A DNA stretch of 64,000 bases from Segnochrobactrum spirostomi (GTDB lineage: Bacteria; Pseudomonadota; Alphaproteobacteria; Rhizobiales; Segnochrobactraceae), in contig NZ_VWNA01000001.1 of the NCBI RefSeq assembly GCF_009600605.1, positions 1,466,490 through 1,530,489 on the forward strand. Direction: 5' to 3'. The position numbers were made by a program, and so were the translations under genes. Of this stretch, positions 18,267 through 28,185 are shown one piece after another. How positions within the stretch are numbered: position 1 is the first letter of the stretch; the number at the start of each line of letters is the position of its first letter. The notes under the pieces were generated by a model. That model made no database searches, was not told where the DNA came from, and saw only the letters and a list, made by a program, of their open reading frames with translations.

Positions 18267-19361
18267 TCAGTTCGCCTGGAGAACCTCGGCCCACAGCGCC
18301 TGGAGCTTCTTGTCGAAATCCGGGGTCATCTGCAGGTAGGGGTAGGTGTTCTTCAGGTAGCCGGCCTGATCGTCCCAGCGCAGGATCTTCTTCTGCTCGT
18401 CGGTCAGGGTCGCCTTGGAATTCGCCGGCATGCCCCAGTAGCAGCTCGAAGTCGCGAGCTTGGCCTGCCCTTCCGGGCTCAGGATGTACTGGACGAACTT
18501 CGTCGCGAGATCCTTCTTGGTCGAGGCCGCGAACACGCCGAGCCCCTGCTGCCAGCGCACCGCGCCCTGCTTGGGGATCACGTAATCGAGGTTCGGATTG
18601 TCCTTCACCAAGCCGGCCGTCACCCACTCGCCACCGCCGACGAGGATGTCCACGGCGCCGGTCGCCAGCGCCTGCTGGGTTGTCGTCACGTCGCCGATCA
18701 TGGCGGCGTTGTGCTTGAGCGCGATCAGCTTGTCCTTGATCGCCGGCAGGTCGGCGTCGGTCAGCTCGGCCGGCTTCTTGCCGAGCGCGATCGCCGCGAG
18801 CTCGATCTCCGGGACATAATAATCGTAGACCGCGATGCGACCCTTATATTTCGGGTCCCAGAGGATGTTGATGTCGCTCGCCGCCGCCGGATCGACCGCC
18901 GCCTTGTTGAAGGCGATGGCGTTGTAACCGAACTTCTCCGGCACCGTGTAGAGCTTGCCGTCGTGAGACGTCAGCGTCGGATCGGCGATCTCGGCCGGGA
19001 TGTCGGCGAACGGATAATCCTTCGCCTCGAGCGGCGCGAGCAAGCCCATGCCGGCGAGGCGGCCGGTGTCGGTCTCGTCAACGACGAGCACGTCCCAATC
19101 GCCCGGCTTCGACTGGCCGAGGATCGCGAGCGCAGTCGCGGTCGAGTCGATGTCCTTGAAGTTGACCTTGGCACCGTTCGCCTCTTCGAACGGCTGAAGC
19201 AGCGCCGGGTCCTCGTGATCACACCAGGTGAGCACGTTCAACTGCTCTTCCGCCCGCGCGCCGATGGCGCCGAAGGCGGCGAACGCCGCGAGGCCGAAGA
19301 GCGCGGCGGACGCCGCGGAGCGAAGAAGACGCGGGCGGTGGGGCTTGGAGCTCATCGTCAT
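18267..19361 (-). CDS. Periplasmic polyamine-type ABC binding protein
   Basis: 364-residue solute-binding protein of the PotD/PotF family with a long signal peptide (about residues 1-37, ending ARA). EQLNVLTWCDHEDPALLQPFEE opens the mature domain, and the WDVLVVDETDTGRLAGMGLL and GGGEWVTAGLVKDNPNLDYVIP segments are typical. No permease or ATPase genes adjoin it, so it is an orphan here. It could serve the PotABC-like system at 45.9-48.9 kb, which has its own binding protein at 54.6 kb, or an importer elsewhere. Substrate unknown. Confidence 0.88.
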   Translation of the reverse strand: MTMSSKPHRPRLLRSAASAALFGLAAFAAFGAIGARAEEQLNVLTWCDHEDPALLQPFEEANGAKVNFKDIDSTATALAILGQSKPGDWDVLVVDETDTGRLAGMGLLAPLEAKDYPFADIPAEIADPTLTSHDGKLYTVPEKFGYNAIAFNKAAVDPAAASDINILWDPKYKGRIAVYDYYVPEIELAAIALGKKPAELTDADLPAIKDKLIALKHNAAMIGDVTTTQQALATGAVDILVGGGEWVTAGLVKDNPNLDYVIPKQGAVRWQQGLGVFAASTKKDLATKFVQYILSPEGQAKLATSSCYWGMPANSKATLTDEQKKILRWDDQAGYLKNTYPYLQMTPDFDKKLQALWAEVLQAN

Positions 19362-19515
19362 TGTTCCCTCGGGACGACCATTCTGTCGGAGCCGGATCGA
19401 GCCGGGACCTCGGGCACTACATCAGAGGGCCGGCGCCGCGACAAATATCGATGTCGCGGCGCATAGTTTGAGGTTCCTCAAACCAAACGGCGCGGCGGCC
19501 CGCGCCGCCGCCGCA

Positions 19516-20577
19516 TCAGGCTGCAATCCCCTGATTTTTGGGAAAGTGACAAGCCGCGGAGCGGCCGTCGGGCAGCACCCGCAGGGCCGGCCGCTCGGCG
19601 CGGCAACGGTCGGTCGCGATCGGGCAGCGGGTCGAGAACTTGCAGCCCTTCGGCGGGTTGAGCGGGCTCGGCAACTCGCCTTCGAGGATGATGCGTTGCC
19701 GCCGCGCGCCCGCATCCGCCGTCGGGATCGGGATCGCCGACAGAAGCGCTTCGGTATAGGGATGCGCGGGACGGTCGAACACCGTGTCGGTGTCGCCGAG
19801 TTCCACGATCGATCCGAGATACATCACCGCGACGCGGCTCGACACCTGACGCACCACGCCGAGATCGTGAGCGATGAAGATGTAGGTCAGCGCCAGACGC
19901 TCGCGCAGATCCGCGAACAGGTTGACGATCTGCGCCTGCACCGAGACGTCGAGCGCCGAGACCGGCTCGTCCGCCACGATGAGCCGCGGCTCCATCGCGA
20001 GGGCGCGGGCGATGCCGATGCGTTGGCGCTGGCCGCCGGAGAATTCGTGCGGATAGCGGCCGAGATAATCGACCGGCAGGCCGACGAGGTCCATCAGCTC
20101 CTCGAGGCGCGCCCGGATCTCGTTGCGCGGCCGGATGCGGTGGACGATCAGGGGCTCGGCGATGAGATCTCCGACCCGCCGCCGCGGATTGAGCGAGGCG
20201 GACGGGTCCTGGAAGATCATTTGGATGTCGCGGCGCAGCCGGCGCAGGGCGTTGCCCTGGACTTTGGTGATGTCGGCGCCGTCGAACAGAAGCTCGCCCT
20301 TGGTGACGTCGTAGAGCCGCGTCATGCAGCGCCCGAGCGTCGACTTGCCCGAACCGGACTCGCCGACGAGGCCGAGGGTCTCGCCGGCGCGGACCGCCAG
20401 CGTGACGTCTTCGACCGCGTGCACCACCCGGCCGCTGCCGGGCAGGATGGTCTTGCCGACGTGATAATGCTTCGAGAGCGAGCGCGCCTCGATGAGCGGT
20501 CGGCCGTCTAAAGCGGGGCGCGGGGCGGCGCCGGCGCGGCTCGCGGGAGCGGCGGTGGTCATATCGAGGGAGGTCAT
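19516..20577 (-). CDS. dppF: Dipeptide/oligopeptide ABC ATPase (DppF/OppF type)
   Basis: 353-residue cytosolic ATPase. Walker [10 protein letters not shown], signature [14 protein letters not shown], Walker [13 protein letters not shown] and the switch His in [10 protein letters not shown] are intact. The C-terminal oligopeptide-transporter extension contains [15 protein letters not shown], whose cysteines bind an Fe-S cluster in some relatives. It overlaps dppD by 4 bp and is the last gene of the amide/peptide locus. It pairs with DppD to power the DppB/DppC channel. Confidence 0.92.
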   Translation of the reverse strand: MTSLDMTTAAPASRAGAAPRPALDGRPLIEARSLSKHYHVGKTILPGSGRVVHAVEDVTLAVRAGETLGLVGESGSGKSTLGRCMTRLYDVTKGELLFDGADITKVQGNALRRLRRDIQMIFQDPSASLNPRRRVGDLIAEPLIVHRIRPRNEIRARLEELMDLVGLPVDYLGRYPHEFSGGQRQRIGIARALAMEPRLIVADEPVSALDVSVQAQIVNLFADLRERLALTYIFIAHDLGVVRQVSSRVAVMYLGSIVELGDTDTVFDRPAHPYTEALLSAIPIPTADAGARRQRIILEGELPSPLNPPKGCKFSTRCPIATDRCRAERPALRVLPDGRSAACHFPKNQGIAA

Positions 20578-21569
20578 GCGGCGCCTCCGAACTGGGGCAG
20601 GACCGTCGCGCGCGCGGCGGGACGGCGGTCCTCGGAAATGAAGCAGAGGGCGCGGCGGTCGCCTTCGCCCTGGCGGGGCGGCGGCTGATCGCAGGGCGTG
20701 AAGCGCAGCCGGCAGCGGGGCGCGAAGCCGCAGCCCGGCGGCAGGTTCGTCGGCGTCGGCGGGGTGCCGGGGATCGAGGTCAGCCGCGCCGGCCGTTCGC
20801 CGTGGACCGGCGGGATCGAGGCGAGCAGGCCCCAGGTGTAGGGGTGCCAGGGATCCTCGAACACCTGCCGGGTGGTACCGCTTTCGACGACGCGGCCGGC
20901 ATACATCACGAGCACCCGGTCGGCGACTTCGGCGACGACGCCCATGTCGTGGGTGATGAGGATGATCGCCGAGCCGAAATCCTTGCGCAGCCGCTTCAGG
21001 AGCTCGAGCACCTGGGCCTGCACCGTCACGTCGAGCGCCGTCGTCGGCTCGTCGGCGACGAGGAGCGCCGGGTTGCAGGAAAGCGCCATGGCGATCACCG
21101 CACGCTGGCGCATGCCGCCCGAGAGCTGATGCGGATAGCGGGTGAAGGCCTCGGTCGGGTTCGGCAGGCCGACCTCGCCGAGGAGCTCGATGGCGCGGCG
21201 CCGCGCCACCGGCTCAGAGACCGGGTCGTGGGCGCGGATCTGTTCGACGATCTGCCAGCCGATGGTGTGGACCGGGGTCAGGGCCGTCATCGGGTCCTGA
21301 GAGATGAGGGCGATCTCCTTGCCGCGGATGCGGCGCATCTCGCGGTCCTTGAGTTCCAGGAGGCGACGCCCGCGGAACAGCACGGAGCCCTCGACCTGCG
21401 TGGTGCGCCGGTCGGTGAGGCCGAGGAGCGAGAGCAGCGTGACGGTCTTGCCCGAGCCGGACTCGCCGACGATCGAGAGGATCTCGCCCTCGTTGACGGT
21501 GAAGGAGACGTCGTTGACGGCCTTCACGAAGCCGCGGTCGGTCGCGAACGAGACCGTGAGGGCGGCCAC
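20574..21569 (-). CDS. dppD: Dipeptide/oligopeptide ABC ATPase (DppD/OppD type)
   Basis: 331 residues from the GTG at 21569. Walker A GESGSGKT, signature SGGMRQRAVIAMAL, Walker B LLVADEPTTALD and the C-terminal CGFAPRCRLRFTPC extension are present. The GTG lacks a good ribosome site. A better-placed ATG at 21607, two bases after the dppB stop and preceded by GGGAGGG, is out of frame; one extra C in the CCCC run nearby would give MAHPQSPGAPLLDVAALT, the usual kind of N-terminus. The start is therefore doubtful and an indel is possible. Partner of DppF. Confidence 0.85.
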   Translation of the reverse strand: MAALTVSFATDRGFVKAVNDVSFTVNEGEILSIVGESGSGKTVTLLSLLGLTDRRTTQVEGSVLFRGRRLLELKDREMRRIRGKEIALISQDPMTALTPVHTIGWQIVEQIRAHDPVSEPVARRRAIELLGEVGLPNPTEAFTRYPHQLSGGMRQRAVIAMALSCNPALLVADEPTTALDVTVQAQVLELLKRLRKDFGSAIILITHDMGVVAEVADRVLVMYAGRVVESGTTRQVFEDPWHPYTWGLLASIPPVHGERPARLTSIPGTPPTPTNLPPGCGFAPRCRLRFTPCDQPPPRQGEGDRRALCFISEDRRPAARATVLPQFGGAA

Positions 21570-21609
21570 GTCCAGGAGCGGCGCGCCGGGGATTGCGGAT
21601 GCGCCATGA

Positions 21610-22581
21610 TCAGCCCTCCCGGAGCCGCGGATCGATGAAGACGTAGAGGATATCGACGACCGCGTTCGCCACGACGACGAAGAACGAGGCGTAGATCACG
21701 GTCGCGAGGATCATCGGCAGATCAAGGCTGAGAAGCGCGAGATAGGTAAGCCGCCCGACGCCGTTGAGGCCGAACACGACCTCCGTCAGCAGCGCCGAAC
21801 CGCCGACGAGCACACCGAAATCGAGACCGAACATCGTCACGAACGGAATGAGCGAGGTGCGCAAAGCGTGGCGCATCATCACCCGCATCGGGCTCAGGCC
21901 CTTCGCCTTGGCGGTGCGGATGAAGTCCTCCTGGTAGGCCTCGACGAGGTTGGCGCGCAGCACCCGGCCATAGATGCCGATATAGAGCGCGGCGAGGGTG
22001 AACCAGGGAATGACGAGCGTCTTGAACCAGCCGACCGGATCCGTCGTCAGCGGCTTGTAGCCGAGCGCAGGGACCCAGGAGAACAGCCAGGTGTCGTGGA
22101 AGCGGGCCTGGGAAATGAGGTTCATCACCTCGCCGAACCAGAACACCGGCATCGAGACACCGATCAGCGCGATCACCATCAGCCCCTTGTCGACGAAGCT
22201 GTCGCGGGTCGCCGCCGCGATGATGCCGACGGCGAGCCCGCCGATAACCCACAGGATCGCCGCGCCGACGACGAGGGAGAGCGTGATCGGCGTCGCCTCG
22301 ATGACCTCCGGGATCACCTGCTGGCCGCGGTTGACGAAGGAGGTGAGGTCGCGGGTGATGAAGAGGCGCTTCATCATCAGCGCATATTGCACCGGCAGCG
22401 GCCGGTCGAAGCCGAAATCCTTGCGCACCGCGGCGACCACCTCGGGCGAGGCGTTGCGGCCGGCGATGCGGGCGGCGGGATCGGCGCCGGGGGTGGCGAA
22501 GAAAATCAAGAATACGACGACGCTGATGCCGAACATGACGAACAGCATCTGGACGAGGCGCTGGACGAGGGCGAGAACCAT
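21610..22581 (-). CDS. dppB: Dipeptide-type ABC permease (DppB family)
   Basis: 323-residue inner-membrane permease with six predicted helices. N-terminal MFGISVVVFLIFFATPGADPAA is the DppB/OppB start, and the coupling-helix motif EAYQEDFIRTAKAKGLSPMRVMMRHAL is clear. The start is the ATG at 22581, five bases after the dppC stop. A conspicuous periplasmic insertion (FHDTWLFSWVPALGYKPLTTD) matches peptide-type members. Here dppC precedes dppB, the reverse of the common dppABCDF order. Confidence 0.92.
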   Translation of the reverse strand: MVLALVQRLVQMLFVMFGISVVVFLIFFATPGADPAARIAGRNASPEVVAAVRKDFGFDRPLPVQYALMMKRLFITRDLTSFVNRGQQVIPEVIEATPITLSLVVGAAILWVIGGLAVGIIAAATRDSFVDKGLMVIALIGVSMPVFWFGEVMNLISQARFHDTWLFSWVPALGYKPLTTDPVGWFKTLVIPWFTLAALYIGIYGRVLRANLVEAYQEDFIRTAKAKGLSPMRVMMRHALRTSLIPFVTMFGLDFGVLVGGSALLTEVVFGLNGVGRLTYLALLSLDLPMILATVIYASFFVVVANAVVDILYVFIDPRLREG

Positions 22582-22586
22582 AGGCG

Positions 22587-23630
22587 TCACCGCGGGCGCA
22601 GCTTGGAGCGCGGGTCGAGCGCATCGCGCACCCCGTCTCCGAACACGTTGAGGGCGAGCACCGTCACGACGATCGCGATGCCGGGCGCGAGGGAGACCAT
22701 CGGCCGCGAATAGAGCAGCGACTGCCCCTCCTGGATGATGGTGCCCCAGCTCGCATCGGGCGGCTGAACGCCGATCGAGAGGAACGACAGCGCGGATTCG
22801 GTGATGATGTTGAGCGCCATCATCAGCGGTACGAACACGATCAGCGTCGTCGAAACGTTCGGCAGGATGTCGCGGAACAGGATGCGGGCCCGGGGAATAC
22901 CGAGGCCGATCGCGGCGAGGACGAACTCGCTGTTCTTGAGCGAGATCACCTGACCACGGATCGGTCGGGCCACATAGGGCACGTAAATGAGCCCGATGAT
23001 GCCGATCGGCAGGAGCAGGCTGTTCGATTCGATGGTGATCGGCCCGATCTGAAGGCCCTTCGAGATCAAGACGATCGAGAGCGAGATGGCGAGAAGATAG
23101 ACCGGGAAGGCCCAAAGCACGTCGAGGATGCGCGACAGGATCATATCGACGGCGCCGCCGAAGAAGCCGGCGGTGACGCCGACGATCGTCGCGAGGACGA
23201 GGCAAACCAATGTCGCCGCACCGGCGATCAGAAGCGAGTTGCGGCCGCCATAGAGAAGACGGGCGGCGACGTCGCGGCCCTGGCTGTCGGCGCCGAGAAA
23301 ATAGCTCGGGCCGAAGGTCGGGCCGATCGGCGTCACGCCGAGGCCGAGGCCCGCGGTGGAACGCTGCATGATCGGAACGCGCTTGCCGTCGATGACGATC
23401 TTGCCCGCGAGGTTGGAGCGGAACGGATCGGTGTGAGAGACCTGAGCGGCATAGAGCGGCGCCAGCAGCACCGCGACGACGATCAGGACGAGGACGAACG
23501 CCGCACCCATCGCGGTGTTGTCGCGGAGGAGCTTGGCACGGGCGCGGGCCCACGGCCCTCCATCCCGGCGGGTCGGGCTCGGCGCGGCCTTCGCCACGGC
23601 TTCGGGGGAGAGGTCGGCTTCGGCGCTCAC
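22587..23630 (-). CDS. dppC: Dipeptide-type ABC permease (DppC family)
   Basis: 347-residue permease. A soluble N-terminus (about 40 residues) leads to a first helix (GAAFVLVLIVVAVLLAPLYA) and a periplasmic loop with the DppC-type GADSQGRDVAARLLYGGRNSLLI motif. EFVLAAIGLGIPRARILFRDILPN is the ATPase-coupling segment. It is separated from the binding-protein gene upstream by 171 bp that include a strong hairpin, and lies 5 bp before dppB. Confidence 0.92.
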   Translation of the reverse strand: MSAEADLSPEAVAKAAPSPTRRDGGPWARARAKLLRDNTAMGAAFVLVLIVVAVLLAPLYAAQVSHTDPFRSNLAGKIVIDGKRVPIMQRSTAGLGLGVTPIGPTFGPSYFLGADSQGRDVAARLLYGGRNSLLIAGAATLVCLVLATIVGVTAGFFGGAVDMILSRILDVLWAFPVYLLAISLSIVLISKGLQIGPITIESNSLLLPIGIIGLIYVPYVARPIRGQVISLKNSEFVLAAIGLGIPRARILFRDILPNVSTTLIVFVPLMMALNIITESALSFLSIGVQPPDASWGTIIQEGQSLLYSRPMVSLAPGIAIVVTVLALNVFGDGVRDALDPRSKLRPR

Positions 23631-23724
23631 CGCGGCATCCTCGGATCTTTCATGCGACTTCCAGTTCTCTCGGGAGGGGCCGCCAGCGGGCGGAGGAACG
23701 CCGGGCGTCGGCCATCGTCAAAGG

Positions 23725-23753
23725 GCCGGCCGGAGCGTTCGGCTCCGGCCGGC
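23725..23753 (-). terminator. Intercistronic hairpin after the binding-protein gene
   Basis: Perfect 12-bp stem GCCGGCCGGAGC (23725-23736) / GCTCCGGCCGGC (23742-23753), loop GTTCG. It lies 48 bp after the dppA-like stop and before dppC. Read on the minus strand it is followed only by CCTTTG, so partial termination or mRNA 3'-end protection, giving excess binding protein, is more likely than full termination. Confidence 0.6.
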
Positions 23754-23801
23754 GATCGTATCGGGCGCGAACACCGCGCCCGGTTCACGTCACTCAGACG
23801 T

Positions 23802-25502
23802 TCACTTCACCCAGGCGTCGGCGATGACCCACTGGAACTGGTTGGAGAACACGTAGTTGCCGACGCGCTGCGACAGGAAGTCGATGTGCTTCGGCGTGAA
23901 CAGCGGCGCGACAGGCGCCTTCTCCATGAAGGCCGCGTCGATCTTGGCCCAATCCGCGTTCGCCGCCTTCTGGTCGGTGGCGCCGAGCTTGATCGCCGCA
24001 GCCATCTTGGCGTCGAGGTCCTTGTCGCAGAAGCCGGAGATGTTGATCGAGGAATCCGAACCCGGGTGGAACGAGGCGCAGCTCAGGAGCACGTTCAGGA
24101 AGTCCGACGCCGCCGGATAATCCTGGTACCACTGGCTGATGCTGATCTGCACCTTGTTGTTGGTGTTCTGGATGTAGGTGAACTGGATGTTCGACGAGAT
24201 CGGCTTGACGCTCGCGTCGTAACCCAGGTCGTTGAGCACGCTCTGGATGTAGGTGCCGATCGCCTTGGACACGGCGGTGTCCTCGGTGATGACCGTGACC
24301 TTCTGGCCGGCGGTGCCGGATTCCTTCACGAGCGCCTTGGCCTTGTCGAGGTCAGGCGCGCTCCAGGTGGTGCCGGGATCCTTCGTATAGAGGCAGCTCT
24401 CGACATAACCGGGGAAGTCGGGCGGCAGGATCTGGCAGGTCGGCTGGGCGAGCACCGGGCCACCAAACAGGCCGACGAGGGCGTCGCGATCGAGCGCATA
24501 GTTCAGCGCCTGACGAACGCGGACATCGTTGAACGGCGGCAGGTTAACGTTGAGCGGGGCGTACCAGAATGCCATCAGCGGATTGACGTGGATCTGCTTC
24601 TCGTACTTCGTGCCGAGCTCGTCGAGACGGTCGGCCGGCGGCGGATCGAACATCCAGTCGGCCTGGCCGTTCTGGATGGCGGTGATCTGGGCCTCTTCGG
24701 TCAGGCCGAAATCGTAGTCGATCTCGTCGACGAAGCCCTGGGGCTGGGCGTCGACGCTCCATTCCTTGAAGTTCGGATTGCGCACGATCTTCATGCGCTC
24801 GTTCGGATTGTAGCTCGCGATCATGTAGGCGCCGGTGCCCGGCAGCGGATCGGTGCCGACGTCCTTGGCCGGCGCGCTCGCCGGCAGGATCGAGGCATGC
24901 GGCACGGCGAGCTTGAACATCAGCTCCGGATCGGCCGCGACGAGGTTGATCGTCACCGTACCGGCGGCTTCGTCGCCGATCACGCCGCCCTCGAGGGTGC
25001 AGGTCGCCGGGGTCTTGAGGCAGGCGTCGGCGCCGACGATGCCGTTGTAGAAGGTGCCGGCGGTCGGGCTCGAGACCTTGAAGATGCGCTGCAGCGAGGC
25101 CACCACGTCCTTCACGGTCACGTCCTGACCGTTCGAGAACTTGATGCCCTTGCGCAGCTTGAAGACGTAGGTCTTGCCGTCGTTGGTCGGCTGCGGAATC
25201 GCCTCGGCGAGATCCGGCACCACCTCGAAGGCGGCGGCGCCCTGCGCCCGCTTGAAGCCGACGAGGCCGTCATAGGTGAGCTGGAAGATCTGCCAGTTCT
25301 TCAGGGTGTAGTTGATCTGCGGATCGACGGTGCCCTCGGCCGCGTTGGTGACGAGGCGCAGGGTGCCGCCGCTGTGCTCCTTGAGGAGCGCGGCGCGGTC
25401 CTCGGCCTGGGCGGTACCGGCCATCGCGGAACCGACCATGAGGGCGGCGAGAGCCGCCAGCGCAAGCCGCGATCGCGGCCGTTTCGTGGATGCATTGATC
25501 AT
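23802..25502 (-). CDS. Periplasmic peptide/amide ABC binding protein (family 5)
   Basis: 566-residue SBP_bac_5 protein with a signal peptide of about 34 residues (ALAALAALMVGSAMAGTAQA). Typical segments are GTLRLVTNAAEGTVDPQINYT, VKDVVASLQRIF near residue 130, PLPGTGAYMIASYNPNERM and NLPPFNDVRVRQALNYALDR. It would deliver substrate to DppBC. Gene order (acetamidase, peptidase, this gene, permeases) suggests the cargo is a peptide or an amide that the neighbouring hydrolases then cleave. Several cysteines in the C-terminal half are unusual for the family. Confidence 0.92.
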   Translation of the reverse strand: MINASTKRPRSRLALAALAALMVGSAMAGTAQAEDRAALLKEHSGGTLRLVTNAAEGTVDPQINYTLKNWQIFQLTYDGLVGFKRAQGAAAFEVVPDLAEAIPQPTNDGKTYVFKLRKGIKFSNGQDVTVKDVVASLQRIFKVSSPTAGTFYNGIVGADACLKTPATCTLEGGVIGDEAAGTVTINLVAADPELMFKLAVPHASILPASAPAKDVGTDPLPGTGAYMIASYNPNERMKIVRNPNFKEWSVDAQPQGFVDEIDYDFGLTEEAQITAIQNGQADWMFDPPPADRLDELGTKYEKQIHVNPLMAFWYAPLNVNLPPFNDVRVRQALNYALDRDALVGLFGGPVLAQPTCQILPPDFPGYVESCLYTKDPGTTWSAPDLDKAKALVKESGTAGQKVTVITEDTAVSKAIGTYIQSVLNDLGYDASVKPISSNIQFTYIQNTNNKVQISISQWYQDYPAASDFLNVLLSCASFHPGSDSSINISGFCDKDLDAKMAAAIKLGATDQKAANADWAKIDAAFMEKAPVAPLFTPKHIDFLSQRVGNYVFSNQFQWVIADAWVK

Positions 25503-25546
25503 ACGAATCTGCTCCTCAACCTCGTGGAACCCGTTTTCTTTTCGGC

Positions 25547-26461
25547 TCAGCGGCGCGCGTCGATCTCGTCGAGGAAGTCCCCGACGAGCTTGATGCACGC
25601 TTCCTTCTCCTCGACGTGCGGCATGTGGCTCGAGTGCTCGAAGATGGTCCACCGCACATCGGGAATCTTGTCGGCATAGGGCTGCACGGTCGCCGGCGTC
25701 GCCTCGTCGTGGCGGCCGGAGATCAGCAGCGTCGGCACCTCGATCGCCGGCAGCCGGTCGACGATCGTCCAGTCCTTCATGGTGCCGATGACGTGGAATT
25801 CGTTCGGCCCGTTCATGGTGTGGTAGACGGTCGGGTCGGCGACGATCGCGTCGAAGGTGCGCTTCACCTCCGGCGGCATCGGGACGACGCGGCAGACATG
25901 GCGCTCGTTGAAGACCTCGGTCGCCTTTTGGTACTCGGCGCTGTCGGTGGTGCCGGCCTTCTCGTGGGCGAGCAGGGTCGCCTGCACCTCGGGGGGCAAT
26001 TCCTCGCGCAACCGGTTCGCCTCGGAGATCCACAGATCCATCGACGCCGGCGAATTTGCGATCACGAGCGAGACGAGCCCCTTCGGCCGCGTCACCGCGA
26101 ACTCGGCGCCGAGCATGCCGCCCCACGACTGGCCGAGCACGTGATAGGCGCCGCGCTGGCCGAGATGGTCGATCAGGTTGTTGAGCTCGGTGCGGAAGAA
26201 GTCGACGGTCCAGAAGTCGCCGCCCTTCTCGGGCAGGTGGGTCGACTTGCCGTTGCCGACCTGATCGTAATGAATGACCGCGCGGCCGGTCTCGGCGACA
26301 AGCTTGTAGGAATCGACATAATCGTGGGTGCAGCCCGGCCCGCCGTGCAGCACGAACAGCGGCGGCTTGCCGGAGCCGAGATCTCCGGTGATGCGGTACC
26401 AGGTCTTGTAGTCCCCATACGGGGCGTAGCCTTCGACGACGTTCACGCGCGTTCTCTCCAT
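25547..26461 (-). CDS. Proline iminopeptidase-like alpha/beta hydrolase
   Basis: 304-residue serine hydrolase of the prolyl/tricorn-interacting aminopeptidase family. The sequence shows the oxyanion motif [10 protein letters not shown] (about residues 39-48), the nucleophile elbow GQSWGGMLG and the catalytic His near the end ([11 protein letters not shown]). Such enzymes remove N-terminal residues from short peptides or hydrolyse amino-acid amides. The ATG at 26461 is chosen; a GTG two codons upstream is possible. No signal peptide, so cytosolic. It lies 17 bp after the acetamidase gene and 44 bp before dppA. Confidence 0.88.
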   Translation of the reverse strand: MERTRVNVVEGYAPYGDYKTWYRITGDLGSGKPPLFVLHGGPGCTHDYVDSYKLVAETGRAVIHYDQVGNGKSTHLPEKGGDFWTVDFFRTELNNLIDHLGQRGAYHVLGQSWGGMLGAEFAVTRPKGLVSLVIANSPASMDLWISEANRLREELPPEVQATLLAHEKAGTTDSAEYQKATEVFNERHVCRVVPMPPEVKRTFDAIVADPTVYHTMNGPNEFHVIGTMKDWTIVDRLPAIEVPTLLISGRHDEATPATVQPYADKIPDVRWTIFEHSSHMPHVEEKEACIKLVGDFLDEIDARR

Positions 26462-26478
26462 CTGCACTCGCCCGCCCG

Positions 26479-27423
26479 TCACTCGATGACGACGCGCGGG
26501 AAATAGAACGAGACGACCCAGTTCGGCTGATCCACGATCTCGGAGATGCGCAGATCGCCGCAAACCGAGGCGAGCATGTAGGCTTCGACCGGGCTCATAC
26601 CGGTGCGCTTCGCAACGAGATCGACCATCTGCGAGACCGCGGCCCGCGCGCCCTCGAACAGGTCGGTGCCGATGCCGGTCGTCACCTCGTAGCCCTTCGC
26701 GTCGAGATGGCGCGTCACCGGGCCCGGGGTCGTGAAGCGGGGAAAGGATAGGTTCGCGTCCTTCACCAGTTCGAAGGTCAGCGCGACATTCATGGGACTT
26801 TCGATGGCCGTGCCGCAGATCTCGCCGTCACCCTGGGCGGCGTGGGTGTCGCCGACCGAAAACAGCGCCCCCTCGACCTCGATCGGCAGATAGAGCTCGC
26901 AGCCGGCGGCGAGATCGCGGATGTCGAGATTGCCGCCGACCCGCCGCGGCGGCACGATCGAATGCAGGCCCGGCTCCGCCGGGGCGACGCCGATGGTGCC
27001 GGCGAACGGCTTCAGCGGCACGGCACCGAACGGCGACCAGGCGGCCGGCGCGAGGGTGTCCTTGTCGTAGGACCAGAGCCGGAGCGCCGGCTCCTTGAAC
27101 TGGTCGGCGAGGAGGCCGAAGCCCGGAATGTTCGCCGTCCAACCAAACCCGGACGGCTCGAAGGCCTCGATCTTCACCTTGAGCGCATCGCCGGGCTTGG
27201 CGCCCTCGATGTAGACCGGGCCGGTGACCGGGTTGATACGGCCGAAATCGAGCGCGACGAGATCGTCGAGCGTGGAGGTCGCCGTGATCTGCCCGGCCGA
27301 GCTGTCGTTGCACTCGAAGGCGATCGTGGCACCCGGCTCGACGCGCAGCACGGGCGCGTTGGCATTGTTCCAGCCGAAATGATGGCTCTTGGCGTGAATG
27401 GTGTAGTCGCAGCTCTTGCACAT
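26479..27423 (-). CDS. Acetamidase/formamidase family protein
   Basis: 314-residue cytosolic amidase of the FmdA_AmdA family, which hydrolyses formamide or short aliphatic amides to the acid and ammonia. Recognised from [27 protein letters not shown], the [19 protein letters not shown] segment, [18 protein letters not shown] and the C-terminal [20 protein letters not shown]. It is the first structural gene after amiC-amiR, and the 144-bp gap holds a strong hairpin. With the upstream sensor pair this strongly suggests amide-inducible expression. Confidence 0.92.
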   Translation of the reverse strand: MCKSCDYTIHAKSHHFGWNNANAPVLRVEPGATIAFECNDSSAGQITATSTLDDLVALDFGRINPVTGPVYIEGAKPGDALKVKIEAFEPSGFGWTANIPGFGLLADQFKEPALRLWSYDKDTLAPAAWSPFGAVPLKPFAGTIGVAPAEPGLHSIVPPRRVGGNLDIRDLAAGCELYLPIEVEGALFSVGDTHAAQGDGEICGTAIESPMNVALTFELVKDANLSFPRFTTPGPVTRHLDAKGYEVTTGIGTDLFEGARAAVSQMVDLVAKRTGMSPVEAYMLASVCGDLRISEIVDQPNWVVSFYFPRVVIE

Positions 27424-27489
27424 GGCCGTTCGTCTCGCCTTCGATCCCTCGGTCCGGCTTTCCTGTGCCCGGATCCACTTTGCCGGATG

Positions 27490-27524
27490 GAGAGCCCGTT
27501 CCCTTTTCGTCGGAACGGGGTCTC
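27490..27524 (-). promoter_or_regulatory. Strong hairpin in the amiR-acetamidase gap
   Basis: CCCGTTCC (27495-27502) pairs with GGAACGGG (27512-27519); beyond a one-base mismatch the stem continues with GAGA (27490-27493) / TCTC (27521-27524). Loop is nine bases. It ends 66 nt upstream of the acetamidase start. No T-run follows, so attenuation, RNA processing or protein binding are all possible. Confidence 0.5.
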
Positions 27525-27567
27525 GGATTTCATCGCCTCGCGCGTCGCTTCGCCGCGGCGGCCCTGC

Positions 27568-28185
27568 TCATTCCCCGCTCCGCCGCCGGCCGTCGCCGAG
27601 GCGCCCGCGCCGTTCGCACATCTCGTCGGCGACCTCCTCGACCGACATGCGGCGGTCCATCGCGAGGCTCCGCAGGCGCTTGGTGGCGGCCTCCTCGTCG
27701 AGCCCTTCCGCCATCAGCGCGATCGTCGCGCGCACGACCTGGGGCCGCTTGCGCAGCCGATCCTTGAGCGCGCCGATCTCGGCGGCGAGCCGCGCCCCCG
27801 CCTCGAAGGCGTGGGCCGCGATGAGGAGCGCGGAATAGACGCCGGCGGAGCTGATCGGCTTCAGCAGGTGGGCGTTGGAGCCCTGCGCCAGCGCCCACTC
27901 GACGCGGCCGGGCGCCTCCGATCCGATCAGAGCGATCATCGGCATCGGCGCAGCACCGGGCTCCCACGGGAACTGGCCGTCATAGCCGGTGTCGGCGTCG
28001 AACAGGATCACGTCCGCCGCGGCATCGGTGGGCTCGAGCTCCGGCCAGGCCACCCGGACGGTGAGGCCGAGCCGTTCGAGCTGGCGCACGACGTTGTCGG
28101 CGGCGGGATGCGGCCGGTGCAGCACGACCGCCCGCCAGGAGGCGAGCGGCAGGCGCGACAGCGGGGGACGCGGTGCGGTCGTCAT
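27568..28185 (-). CDS. amiR: AmiR-type ANTAR transcription antiterminator
   Basis: 205-residue cytosolic RNA-binding regulator. An N-terminal pseudo-receiver domain (residues about 15-125) without a normal phospho-acceptor pattern is followed by a coiled linker and a C-terminal ANTAR domain (about 140-195: RPQVVRATIALMAEGLDEEAA, then RSLAMDRRMSVEEVADEM). In Pseudomonas AmiR is held inactive by AmiC and, when amides bind AmiC, lets polymerase pass a leader terminator. The ATG overlaps the amiC stop (TGATG-type, base 28185), supporting coupled synthesis of a 1:1 complex. Confidence 0.92.
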   Translation of the reverse strand: MTTAPRPPLSRLPLASWRAVVLHRPHPAADNVVRQLERLGLTVRVAWPELEPTDAAADVILFDADTGYDGQFPWEPGAAPMPMIALIGSEAPGRVEWALAQGSNAHLLKPISSAGVYSALLIAAHAFEAGARLAAEIGALKDRLRKRPQVVRATIALMAEGLDEEAATKRLRSLAMDRRMSVEEVADEMCERRGRLGDGRRRSGE

